Below, piece after piece: positions 16,612 to 24,237 of a stretch of 64,000 nucleotides of DNA (positions are counted from its first letter, which is position 1; the number at the start of each line of letters is the position of its first letter). The notes beneath the pieces are model-generated. The model saw only the letters and a program-made list of their open reading frames with translations. It was not told the origin of the DNA and ran no database searches. Made by a program: the position numbers and the translations under genes. This DNA is from Curtobacterium flaccumfaciens UCD-AKU (GTDB lineage: Bacteria; Actinomycetota; Actinomycetes; Actinomycetales; Microbacteriaceae), in assembly GCF_000349565.1 (NCBI RefSeq), contig NZ_KB714631.1, positions 10,254 to 74,253 of the forward strand, read 5' to 3'.

Positions 16612-17586
16612 ATGGCAACCGAGAGCCCTGTGTCGTCACCCTTGACGACCGCCAGCACGAGACGGAGGAGTCGGTCCGCCGACCTCGCCCGTGCCCGCAC
16701 CACCGCCCCGCGGCGCCGCCCCAGGAACGACCTGTGGCTCGCGCTCGTCTTCATCGCACCGGCAGCCGTCGGGTTCGCGGTGTTCCTCGCCTGGCCGACC
16801 GTGCGGGGCATCTACCTGAGCTTCACGTCGTACAACCTGCTCACCGAGCCCGAGTTCACCGGCCTGCAGAACTACGCCCGACTGGTGCAGGACTCGATCT
16901 TCTGGCACTCGATGGTCGTGACGATCGAGTACGTCCTCATCAACATCGTCATCCAGACCGTCGTCGCGCTGTTCATCGCCGTGATGATGCACCGGCTGAC
17001 CAAGTCGACGTTCGTGCGTGGCATCGTGCTCGCGCCCTACCTGGTGTCGAACGTCGTCGCCGCCCTGGTCTGGCTCTGGATCCTCGACACCCAGCTCGGC
17101 ATCGGCAACGAGATGCTCGCGGCGCTCGGCCTCGACCGCATCCCGTTCCTGCAGAGCGACGTCTGGGGCATCCCCTCGATCGCGCTCATCAACGTCTGGC
17201 GACACGTCGGCTACACGGCGCTGCTCATCTTCGCCGGCCTGCAGTCCCTGCCCGAGACCGTGTACGAAGCCGGGCGCATCGACGGTGCGAGCGAGTGGAA
17301 GATGTTCTGGCGCATCACGGTGCCGCTGCTCCGCCCGATCCTGTCCCTGGTGCTCATCATCACCGTGATCGGGTCGTTCCAGGTGTTCGACACCGTCGCC
17401 GTCACCACGCAGGGCGGCCCCGCGAACGCCACGAACGTCGTGCAGAACTACATCTACAACCTGGCGTTCGGTCGGTTCCAGTTCGGCTACGCGTCCGCGG
17501 TCTCGGTCGCGCTCCTCATCGTCCTCAGCATCATCACGATCATCCAGTACCGACTCACCCGCTCGGGTGAGTCCGACCTGGACTGA
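16612..17586 (+). CDS. ABC sugar importer permease, MalF-like
   Basis: The 324-residue inner-membrane protein has six predicted membrane helices and an Arg/Ser-rich cytoplasmic N-terminus. The EAA loop reads EAGRIDGASEWKMFWRITVP, the contact with the ATPase. It belongs to the CUT1 carbohydrate importer permeases. An AAGGAG lies before the ATG (GACGAAGGAGTCGCG). It heads a three-gene operon with a second permease and a lipoprotein binding protein; no ATPase is encoded here, as is usual for CUT1 systems that share MsiK. Confidence 0.93.
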   Translation: MATESPVSSPLTTASTRRRSRSADLARARTTAPRRRPRNDLWLALVFIAPAAVGFAVFLAWPTVRGIYLSFTSYNLLTEPEFTGLQNYARLVQDSIFWHSMVVTIEYVLINIVIQTVVALFIAVMMHRLTKSTFVRGIVLAPYLVSNVVAALVWLWILDTQLGIGNEMLAALGLDRIPFLQSDVWGIPSIALINVWRHVGYTALLIFAGLQSLPETVYEAGRIDGASEWKMFWRITVPLLRPILSLVLIITVIGSFQVFDTVAVTTQGGPANATNVVQNYIYNLAFGRFQFGYASAVSVALLIVLSIITIIQYRLTRSGESDLD

Positions 17587-17597
17587 ACGGAAGCGCC

Positions 17598-18539
17598 ATG
17601 ACCACGACACTCACCCGCTCCGTCACCACGTCCGGCCCGCCCCGGATGGGCGCCGGCCACCGTCGCCGCCCGTCGCTCGGCCGGGTGCTCGCCTGGGTCG
17701 CGATGATCCTCGTCATCGTCGTCACCCTGTTCCCGTTCTACTGGATCCTGCGCACCGCGCTGTCGTCGAACACCGCGATCAACTCCGACCCCACCTCGCT
17801 GCTGCCCGTCGGGTTCAGCCTGGGCGGGTTCGAGCGGGTCTTCGGCCTGCAGTCCACCGAAGAGGCGTTGGCGCAGGGCGGCTCCGGCGCCGCGCTGAAC
17901 TTCTGGCGGTACCTGCTCAACTCGATCCTCGTGTCGACGCTCGTCACCGTCGGCCAGGTGTTCTTCTCGGCAGCGGCGGCCTACGCCTTCGCCCGGCTGC
18001 GCTGGCCCGGCCGCGACAAGGTGTTCGGGGTGTTCCTGGCCGGGCTGATGGTCCCCGCGATCTTCACGCTGCTGCCGAACTTCACGCTCATCAAGCAGCT
18101 CGGGCTCGTCGACAACCTGCTCGGCATCGCCCTGCCGACGATGTTCATGACCCCGTTCGCGGTGTTCTTCCTGCGCCAGTTCTTCCTCGGCATCTCGAAG
18201 GAGGTCGAAGAGGCGGCGCTCATCGACGGCGCCGGCAAGGTCCGCGTGTTCTTCCGGCTCGTCATCCCGATGGCGGCCGCCCCGATCGCCACCCTCGCCG
18301 TGCTGACGTACATCACGAGCTGGAACGACTACTTCTGGCCGCTCATGGTGTCGTACACCGACAGCTCGCGGGTGCTGACCGTCGCGCTCGGCGTCTTCAA
18401 GTCGCAGACCCCGCAGTCCGGCACCGACTGGGCCGGGCTCATGGCCGCGACCCTGGTGGCGGCGCTCCCGATGATCCTGCTGTTCGGCGTCTTCGCCAAG
18501 CGGATCGTCAACTCCATCGGCTTCTCCGGGATCAAGTGA
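17598..18539 (+). CDS. ABC sugar importer permease, MalG-like
   Basis: The 313-residue partner permease has six membrane helices. The EAA loop is EEAALIDGAGKVRVFFRLVIP in form, near residues 195-215. It starts 11 bases after the upstream permease stop with GGAAG as ribosome-binding site. The two permeases form the heterodimeric channel of a CUT1 importer for oligosaccharides or polyols. Confidence 0.93.
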   Translation: MTTTLTRSVTTSGPPRMGAGHRRRPSLGRVLAWVAMILVIVVTLFPFYWILRTALSSNTAINSDPTSLLPVGFSLGGFERVFGLQSTEEALAQGGSGAALNFWRYLLNSILVSTLVTVGQVFFSAAAAYAFARLRWPGRDKVFGVFLAGLMVPAIFTLLPNFTLIKQLGLVDNLLGIALPTMFMTPFAVFFLRQFFLGISKEVEEAALIDGAGKVRVFFRLVIPMAAAPIATLAVLTYITSWNDYFWPLMVSYTDSSRVLTVALGVFKSQTPQSGTDWAGLMAATLVAALPMILLFGVFAKRIVNSIGFSGIK

Positions 18540-18565
18540 CCCGGCTGTCGGACAGGACGAACACC

Positions 18566-19939
18566 ATGACGAACCAACTGACCCGCCGCACGCTCTTCGC
18601 CGGCGGCGCCTCCGCCCTGGCCCTCGGTGCGCTCGCCGCCTGCTCGTCGCCCGGTCGGCGCGCGACCAGCCGATCGGGTGCACGGACCGTGAGCTACTGG
18701 TTGTGGGACGCGAACCAGCAACCCGCCTACCAGGCCGTCGCCGACGCCTTCCACCGCGCGAACCCGGACATCACCGTGCAGATCACCCAGCTCGGGTGGA
18801 ACGACTACTGGACCAAGCTCACCGCGGGGTTCATCGCCGGCACCGCGCCCGACGTCTTCACCGACCACCTGACGAAGTTCCCGCAGTACGCCGACCTCGA
18901 CGTGCTCTACAAGCTCGACGAACTCGACGCGACCAAGGGCATCCGCGACGACGACTACCAGTCCGGGCTCGCCGAACTGTGGAAGGGCCAGGACGGCCAC
19001 CGCTACGGCTCCCCGAAGGACTGGGACACCGTCGCGATGTTCTACGACAAGAAGGCGATGGCGAAGGCCGGGGTCTCCGCGGAGGAACTCGGGTCGCTCG
19101 AGTGGAACCCGGACGACGGCGGCACGTTCGAGCGGATGCTCGCCCGGCTGACGGTGGACTCCAAGGGCCGACGCGGCGACGAGGACGGCTTCGACAAGGA
19201 CGACGTCGCCGTCTACGGCATCTCGTCGAACGGATCGGGCGGCGACGGCTTCGGACAGACCCAGTGGTCGCCGTTCACCGGGTCGGTCGACTGGTTCTAC
19301 ACGAACGAGAACCCCTGGGGTGACAAGTTCCGCTACGACGAGCGGGTCGTGCAAGACACCCTCGCCTGGTACTACCGGCTGGCCGAGAAGGGCTACATGG
19401 CGAAGTACGGGGTGTTCTCCACCACGACCGGGCCCGAGGTCCAGCTCGGCGCTGGCAAGTGCGCGCTGTCGTTCAACGGCTCGTGGATGATCGGCTCGTA
19501 CCTCGGCATGGACGACCTCGACGTCGCCGTCGCCCCGACCCCGATCGGTCCGGCGGGACACCGCGCGTCGATGTTCAACGGGCTCGGCGACTCGATCACG
19601 AAGCAGGCGAAGGACACCGAGGCCGCGGCGAAGTGGGTGGCGTTCCTGGGCAGCGACGAGGCGCAGCGGATCGTCGGTCGGAGCGGGATCGTGTTCCCCG
19701 CTCGTCCCGCGGGCACCGAGGCCGCGGTGGCGTCGTTCCGGAAGCGCGGCCTGGACGTCTCGGCGTTCACCCGGCAGGTCGAGGAGGAAACGACGTTCCT
19801 GTTCCCGGTCACGAAGAACCCCGCCGACGTGCAGGCGTTGCTGCAGCCCGCCTTCGACGACGTCTACGCGAACGGCAAGCCGGTCTCGACGCTGACCGGG
19901 GTGAACGAGCAGGTGAACAACCTGCTCGCCCTCACCTGA
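18566..19939 (+). CDS. ABC sugar-binding lipoprotein
   Basis: The 457-residue extracytoplasmic solute-binding protein (family 1) has an N-terminal signal RRTLFAGGASALALGALAAC with twin arginines and the lipobox LAAC, so it is probably lipidated at Cys 28 and may use the Tat route. The mature part has the WNDYWTKLTAGFIAGTAPDVF and LSFNGSWMIG segments usual for CUT1 binding proteins. It captures the sugar for the two permeases upstream. The ligand cannot be told from sequence. Confidence 0.93.
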   Translation: MTNQLTRRTLFAGGASALALGALAACSSPGRRATSRSGARTVSYWLWDANQQPAYQAVADAFHRANPDITVQITQLGWNDYWTKLTAGFIAGTAPDVFTDHLTKFPQYADLDVLYKLDELDATKGIRDDDYQSGLAELWKGQDGHRYGSPKDWDTVAMFYDKKAMAKAGVSAEELGSLEWNPDDGGTFERMLARLTVDSKGRRGDEDGFDKDDVAVYGISSNGSGGDGFGQTQWSPFTGSVDWFYTNENPWGDKFRYDERVVQDTLAWYYRLAEKGYMAKYGVFSTTTGPEVQLGAGKCALSFNGSWMIGSYLGMDDLDVAVAPTPIGPAGHRASMFNGLGDSITKQAKDTEAAAKWVAFLGSDEAQRIVGRSGIVFPARPAGTEAAVASFRKRGLDVSAFTRQVEEETTFLFPVTKNPADVQALLQPAFDDVYANGKPVSTLTGVNEQVNNLLALT

Positions 19940-19945
19940 TCGCGC

Positions 19946-20280
19946 GCGGTGCGGGTCGGCCACGGGCCTCCGGTTCGGCGGTGCGCATGGTGCGTGTGTG
20001 GTGACTGGGTGCGGGCTTGGTGGCGTGGTGCGGCGCTGTGAGCGCGCACGGTGTGGGCGAGCTCGCACCGGGTGGCGGTGGGCGCACGGTGCGGTGGCCG
20101 GGAGGCGCGGTGCGGGTCGGCCACGGGCCTCCCGTCCGGTGGTGCGCACGGTGCGTGTGTGGTGACTGGGTGCGGGGTTGGTGGCGTGGTGCGGCGCGGT
20201 AAGCGCGCACGGTGTGGGCAAGCTCGCACCGGGTGGCGGTGGGCGCACGGTGCGGCGGCCGGGCGGCGCGGCGCAGCCGA
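19946..20280 (+). repeat. 161-bp tandem repeat, two copies plus a partial
   Basis: Two near-identical direct copies with a period of 161 bp start at 19946 and 20107, separating the binding-protein gene from the convergent BLUF gene. Each copy includes half of the GGCCACGGGCCTCC palindrome family and a GCGCACGGTGCGG motif. Open frames through it are artefacts of composition. Confidence 0.85.
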
Positions 20281-20284
20281 CGGG

Positions 20285-20713
20285 TCAGAGGTCGTGCAGC
20301 TCGCGATCGCGGAACCACTTCAGCAGCCAGGCCGCACTGGTCCGGTCGAACGAGCGCGGGAAGTCCATCGTCCCGGAGAGGAAGGGACTGAAGCCCGCTT
20401 CTGACCGGATGTCCGAGTCGTCGAGTGCTCGGTACGCCATCGACCAGCCGTCGAAGCGCCGGCGCTCGATGTCCTCGCGCACGAGCGACTTGACCTCACC
20501 GTGCCGCCGGTCCTTCGCGATCACGTCGTACCGGTCCTGCACGCTCCACGCCGGCCCCTCGAGCAGCTGCATGAACCGGCCGCCCTTGGCGAGCAGGAGC
20601 CCCGAGACCCCGAGCGCTTCGTTCCGCAGCCGGGACTCAGCGAGCAGCACCGCCATGGCCTGGTCGTCGAAGGGCACGACGGCACGACTCATGTAGACGA
20701 TGGAGACGAGCAC
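20285..20713 (-). CDS. Stand-alone BLUF blue-light photoreceptor
   Basis: The 142-residue protein consists of a BLUF flavin-binding domain and a short C-terminal helix extension. With the GTG start at 20713, the key residues fall at the canonical positions Y7 (VYMSRA), N31 (RLRNEALGVSG) and Q49 (FMQLLEG). These form the hydrogen-bond network around FAD. WSMAYRAL near residue 100 matches the C-terminal BLUF strand. No output domain is fused, so signalling would be by protein interaction. An earlier in-frame GTG at 20773 would add 20 residues, but that start shifts the canonical numbering. Confidence 0.87.
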   Translation of the reverse strand: MLVSIVYMSRAVVPFDDQAMAVLLAESRLRNEALGVSGLLLAKGGRFMQLLEGPAWSVQDRYDVIAKDRRHGEVKSLVREDIERRRFDGWSMAYRALDDSDIRSEAGFSPFLSGTMDFPRSFDRTSAAWLLKWFRDRELHDL

Positions 20714-20789
20714 TCCTCCATACTGCTGGGTGGCAGGCCGTTGCGCGAAGTGGATGTCCGCAACGCGCCCCACGGATCGGCGCCGCGGA

Positions 20790-21944
20790 TCAGCCCTGCG
20801 GCAGCTCGTGCGCGGTGACGTCCTCGTTGCGCTTCTTCCGCCAGGGGCGAGCCGGGGTGTTCGGGCCGTCCCACACCAGGATGGCGCCCCAGGCCGCAGC
20901 GATCAGCGGCACCGAGATGATCGCGCCCGTGATGCCGGCGAGCACGGTGCCGGCGGTCAGGCCGATCAGGATGACGAGGCCGTGCAGCTTGAGGGTCCGC
21001 CCCATCAGGACGGGCTGCAGCAGGTTGCCCTCGAGCTGGTTCACCAGCACCACGATGCCGATCACGATGAGCGCCTGCACCGGGCCGAGGGCGACGAGCG
21101 CGACGAGGGCGGCGAGGATGCCGGCAGCGGTCGCACCGACGATCGGGATGAACGCCGTGATGAAGACGATGACGGCCAGCGGCAGGGCCAGGGGCACGCC
21201 GACGATCGCGATGCCGACCCCGATGCCGATCGCGTCCACGGCAGCGACGGTGGCGGTGCCGCGGACGTAGCCGCCGAGGGTCGAGACGACCCGGTCACCG
21301 ACACGACGTGCGCGGGCGTAGCGCTCACCGGTGAAGGGACGGAGCAGGAACTCCCAGATGCTCGGGCCGTCCTTCAGGAAGAAGAACAGCACGACGATCA
21401 TCAGCACGAGCCCGGTCAGGAAGTTCGCGGTGGCCGACGCGCCCGCCAGCGCACCGGAGCCGAACTGGGCGCTCGTGACGAAGTCGGACGCCGACGCGAC
21501 CGCGTCGTCGATCTGCTTGTCGGAGATCGAGAACGGCAGGTTCTTCGCGAACTCCTGCAGCTGCTGGAACCCGTCGACCGCCGACTTCTGCAGCTGCGAC
21601 CACTGGTTCTCGACCGCGACGACGATGAGCCAGCCGATCAGGCCCAGGATCGCGAGCACGCCGATCAGGACGGCGAGGGTGGCGAGCACCGACGGCACGC
21701 GGTGCTTGCGCAGCCACGACACGACCGGGTGCATCGCCGACGCGATGATGAGCGCGAGGAGCACGGGGATCGTGACGACGCTCAGGATGTTGCTCGCCCA
21801 GACGACCCCGGCGACGACCACCACGACGATGATCAGCTGCAGGCACCGGGTCGCGAAGTGCCCGGCGGAGTCGGACCATGCGGCCTGGACCCTGGACGGC
21901 GGGGCTGGGGTGGTCGGGCGCGGAGCGTCGCGGAAGAACGGCAT
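20790..21944 (-). CDS. AI-2E/PerM family membrane transporter
   Basis: The 384-residue protein has eight predicted membrane helices, with the family's large soluble loop between helices three and four (about residues 110-185, WSQLQKSAVDGFQQLQEFAK). The later part carries the conserved FITAFIPIVGATAAG and LEGNLLQPVLMGRTLKLH segments. Members export AI-2 or act as Na+/H+ antiporters; the role here is unknown. A TAGCGT box seven bases before the ATG supports this start. The frame is open upstream through the next gene's promoter, so longer versions are rejected. Confidence 0.88.
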   Translation of the reverse strand: MPFFRDAPRPTTPAPPSRVQAAWSDSAGHFATRCLQLIIVVVVVAGVVWASNILSVVTIPVLLALIIASAMHPVVSWLRKHRVPSVLATLAVLIGVLAILGLIGWLIVVAVENQWSQLQKSAVDGFQQLQEFAKNLPFSISDKQIDDAVASASDFVTSAQFGSGALAGASATANFLTGLVLMIVVLFFFLKDGPSIWEFLLRPFTGERYARARRVGDRVVSTLGGYVRGTATVAAVDAIGIGVGIAIVGVPLALPLAVIVFITAFIPIVGATAAGILAALVALVALGPVQALIVIGIVVLVNQLEGNLLQPVLMGRTLKLHGLVILIGLTAGTVLAGITGAIISVPLIAAAWGAILVWDGPNTPARPWRKKRNEDVTAHELPQG

Positions 21945-22035
21945 GCGCCAGACGCTACCGACCAGCGGGCCGCCGCGCCGCTTCTGACGGGCAACGCGTC
22001 GAGGGCAGCACGTCCGCGCGCCTAGGATCGGGCGC

Positions 22036-22851
22036 ATGGCGACCGTCCTCCTCGTCCGTCACGGACGCACCACCGCGAACGCCACCGGCGTCCTGGCCGG
22101 ACGCACCGCCGGCGTGCGACTCGACGCCGTCGGGCGGACCCAGGCCGAGCGGACCGCGGAGCGCATCGCCGCGGTGCCCGTGGCCGCCGTGGTGTCGAGT
22201 CCGCTCGAGCGCTGCCGACAGACCGCCCGCGCGATCCTCGACCGGCAGCCCGGCCGCCAGACCGACCGGCAGCCCGACCACCAGCCCGGCCGCCAGACCG
22301 ACCGGCAGTCCGGCGCGTCCGATCTGCTGATCGAGCGGGCCATCACCGAGGCCGACTACGGGCAGTGGCAGGGCCGGAAGCTCGCCGACCTGGCGAAGGA
22401 GCCCCTCTGGCGCACGGTGCAGGCGAACCCGAGCGCCGTCGTGTTCCCCGGCGGCGAGTCCATGCAGACGATGCAGTCCCGTGCCGTCGCGGCCGTCCGG
22501 CGCATCGACGCCGAGGTCGAGGCGGAGCACGGACCCGGCGCGGTCTGGGTCGCGGTGAGCCACGGCGACATCATCAAGAGCGTCCTGGCCGACGCGTTCG
22601 GCATGCACCTGGACCTGTTCCAGCGCATCGGCGTCGGGCCGGCCTCGGTGTCGGTCGTGCGGTACGGCGAGCACCGCCCCGAGGTCGTCGCGACGAACAC
22701 CGAGTCGGGCGACCTGTCCTGGCTGCGCACCGCCCCGGCTCCCAGCGGGGAGGCCGCGGTCGGCGGCGGCGCAGGGCATCCGGAACCCGATGCGCACACC
22801 GGCACCGGGCGTCCGGCCCCCGACGCGCCCGGCGGACCTGCGCGACCCTGA
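22036..22851 (+). CDS. Histidine phosphatase (MSMEG_4193-like) with internal repeat
   Basis: The 271-residue phosphoglycerate-mutase-like protein has the LVRHGRTTAN catalytic motif (H9) and SHGD with a second His near residue 176. An insert at about residues 70-93 has two PGRQTDRQ units, encoded by a nucleotide repeat at 22241-22315. The C-terminal 45 residues are low-complexity Gly/Pro/Ala. TAGGAT at 22023-22028 lies seven bases before the ATG. Related actinobacteria carry this gene next to DUF3090 and SCO1664 genes, as here. The physiological substrate is unknown. Confidence 0.88.
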   Translation: MATVLLVRHGRTTANATGVLAGRTAGVRLDAVGRTQAERTAERIAAVPVAAVVSSPLERCRQTARAILDRQPGRQTDRQPDHQPGRQTDRQSGASDLLIERAITEADYGQWQGRKLADLAKEPLWRTVQANPSAVVFPGGESMQTMQSRAVAAVRRIDAEVEAEHGPGAVWVAVSHGDIIKSVLADAFGMHLDLFQRIGVGPASVSVVRYGEHRPEVVATNTESGDLSWLRTAPAPSGEAAVGGGAGHPEPDAHTGTGRPAPDAPGGPARP

Positions 22852-22884
22852 ACGGGCGGAGCCGGGCGCTCCTACAATGCGGGT

Positions 22885-23412
22885 ATGCCCACCATCGTCC
22901 ACGGCTTCGACTGGCCGGACCGCCTCGTCGTCGGCACCATCGGCCGTCCGGGTGAGCGCGCCTTCTACATCCAGGCCCGCTCCGGTCGACGCGTCACCAG
23001 CGTCGCGCTCGAGAAGGAGCAGACCTCCGTGCTCGCCGACAAGATCGACGAGCTCCTCGACGAGGTCGCGACCGTCGACGACAACCGCTTCAGCGTGCCG
23101 CCGTCGGTGCCCGCCGAACTCCGCGACCCGGAGCCCCTCGACCAGCCGGTCGAGGCCGAGTTCCGCGCCGGAGCGCTGAGCTTGGGCTTCGACCCGTCCA
23201 CCGCCCAGGTCGTCATCGAGGCGTACCCGATCGACGACGAGGTCGAGATCGTGTCCGAGGAGAGCGAGGACGGCGTCGAGATCGAGGCCGTCGTGGAGAT
23301 CCCCGAACCCGCCGAGCTGTTCCAGGTGAAGATCCCGGTCGGCACCGCCCGGGCATTCGTCGAGCGCACGCGTGAGGTCGTCGCCGCCGGTCGTCCGCCC
23401 GGCGACGCATGA
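22885..23412 (+). CDS. DUF3090 family protein, lacking the C-terminal Cys motif
   Basis: The 175-residue protein begins with the family signature VHGFDWPDRLVVGTIGRPG, then TSVALEKEQ and FRAGALSLGFD segments. Members in other actinobacteria usually end in a short CxxC-type segment after AAGRPP; this one stops there with GDA. The loss is judged from memory of the family. A TACAAT box six bases before the ATG suggests a leaderless message. The stop overlaps the next gene by four bases. The function is unknown; the neighbourhood is that of mycothiol ligase in other genomes, but no mshC is in this window. Confidence 0.85.
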   Translation: MPTIVHGFDWPDRLVVGTIGRPGERAFYIQARSGRRVTSVALEKEQTSVLADKIDELLDEVATVDDNRFSVPPSVPAELRDPEPLDQPVEAEFRAGALSLGFDPSTAQVVIEAYPIDDEVEIVSEESEDGVEIEAVVEIPEPAELFQVKIPVGTARAFVERTREVVAAGRPPGDA

Positions 23413-24167
23413 GCGACGGATCGCTCTCCGTCCGGGCGCGCATCCGTGAGGCGTCCAACGCCACCTTCCTCGCCGACCTCGACGGCGCGACCGTCGTCTA
23501 CAAGCCCGTCGAGGGCGAGCGACCGCTGTGGGACTTCCCGGACGGCACGCTCGCCGGCCGCGAGATCGCCGCACACCTGGTCTCCGAGGCGTTCGGCTGG
23601 GGCGTCGTCCCGCCCACGTGGATGGGCGACGGTCCGTTCGGCCCCGGCATGGTGCAGCGCTGGCAGGACGTCGACCCCGAGCAGGACGCCGTCGACCTGG
23701 TGGCACCCGAACTCGCCGAGGCGGACGGTTCGCCCTGGCTGCCCGTGCTCGAGGCCATCGACGAACACGGCCAGCCCGTCACGCTCGTGCACGAGGACTC
23801 CGAGGCCCTGCGCCGGATGGCCGTCTTCGACGTCGTCGTGAACAACGCCGACCGCAAGGGCGGGCACGTGCTCGCGATGCCCGACGGCCACCGCTTCGGC
23901 GTGGACCACGGGCTCACCTTCCACGTCGAGCACAAGCTCCGGACGGTCCTGTGGGGCTGGATCGGCGAGCCGCTCGGGCCGGACGAGCTCGAGGGCCTCG
24001 ACCGCGTGTCCGAAGCCCTGCGCGGCGGGCTCGGCGACGAGCTCGCCGAGCACCTGACGGACGAGGAGATCGACACGCTCCGGGCGCGCTGCGCGGCCCT
24101 GCGCGCCGTCGGGATCTTCCCGCCGCCGCCGGGTCACGGCCCCGCCGTGCCCTGGCCGCTGTTCTAG
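23409..24167 (+). CDS. SCO1664 family kinase-fold protein
   Basis: The 252-residue protein has a PI3/4-kinase-like or HipA-like core: an ATP-binding segment AVVYKP-like (ATVVYKPVEGERPLWDFP), catalytic NNADRKGGH near residue 145, and metal-binding VDHGLTFH. It starts in an ATGA overlap with the DUF3090 gene. The three-gene order (phosphatase, DUF3090, SCO1664) is widely conserved in actinobacteria and suggests one pathway, perhaps a phosphorylation/dephosphorylation pair, though the substrate is unknown. Confidence 0.88.
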   Translation: MSDGSLSVRARIREASNATFLADLDGATVVYKPVEGERPLWDFPDGTLAGREIAAHLVSEAFGWGVVPPTWMGDGPFGPGMVQRWQDVDPEQDAVDLVAPELAEADGSPWLPVLEAIDEHGQPVTLVHEDSEALRRMAVFDVVVNNADRKGGHVLAMPDGHRFGVDHGLTFHVEHKLRTVLWGWIGEPLGPDELEGLDRVSEALRGGLGDELAEHLTDEEIDTLRARCAALRAVGIFPPPPGHGPAVPWPLF

Positions 24168-24186
24168 ACGCACCCAGGTACGGACT

Positions 24187-24218
24187 GGAGGCCCGTGGCG
24201 GTCTCGCCACGGGCCTCC
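24187..24218. terminator. GGAGGCCCGT-family palindrome / terminator
   Basis: A perfect 14-bp stem GGAGGCCCGTGGCG (24187-24200) with loop GTCT and complement at 24205-24218 lies between convergent genes. It is a clean member of the interspersed palindrome family. Confidence 0.75.
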
Positions 24219-24237
24219 CGGCTGTCCGTGGCTGGCT

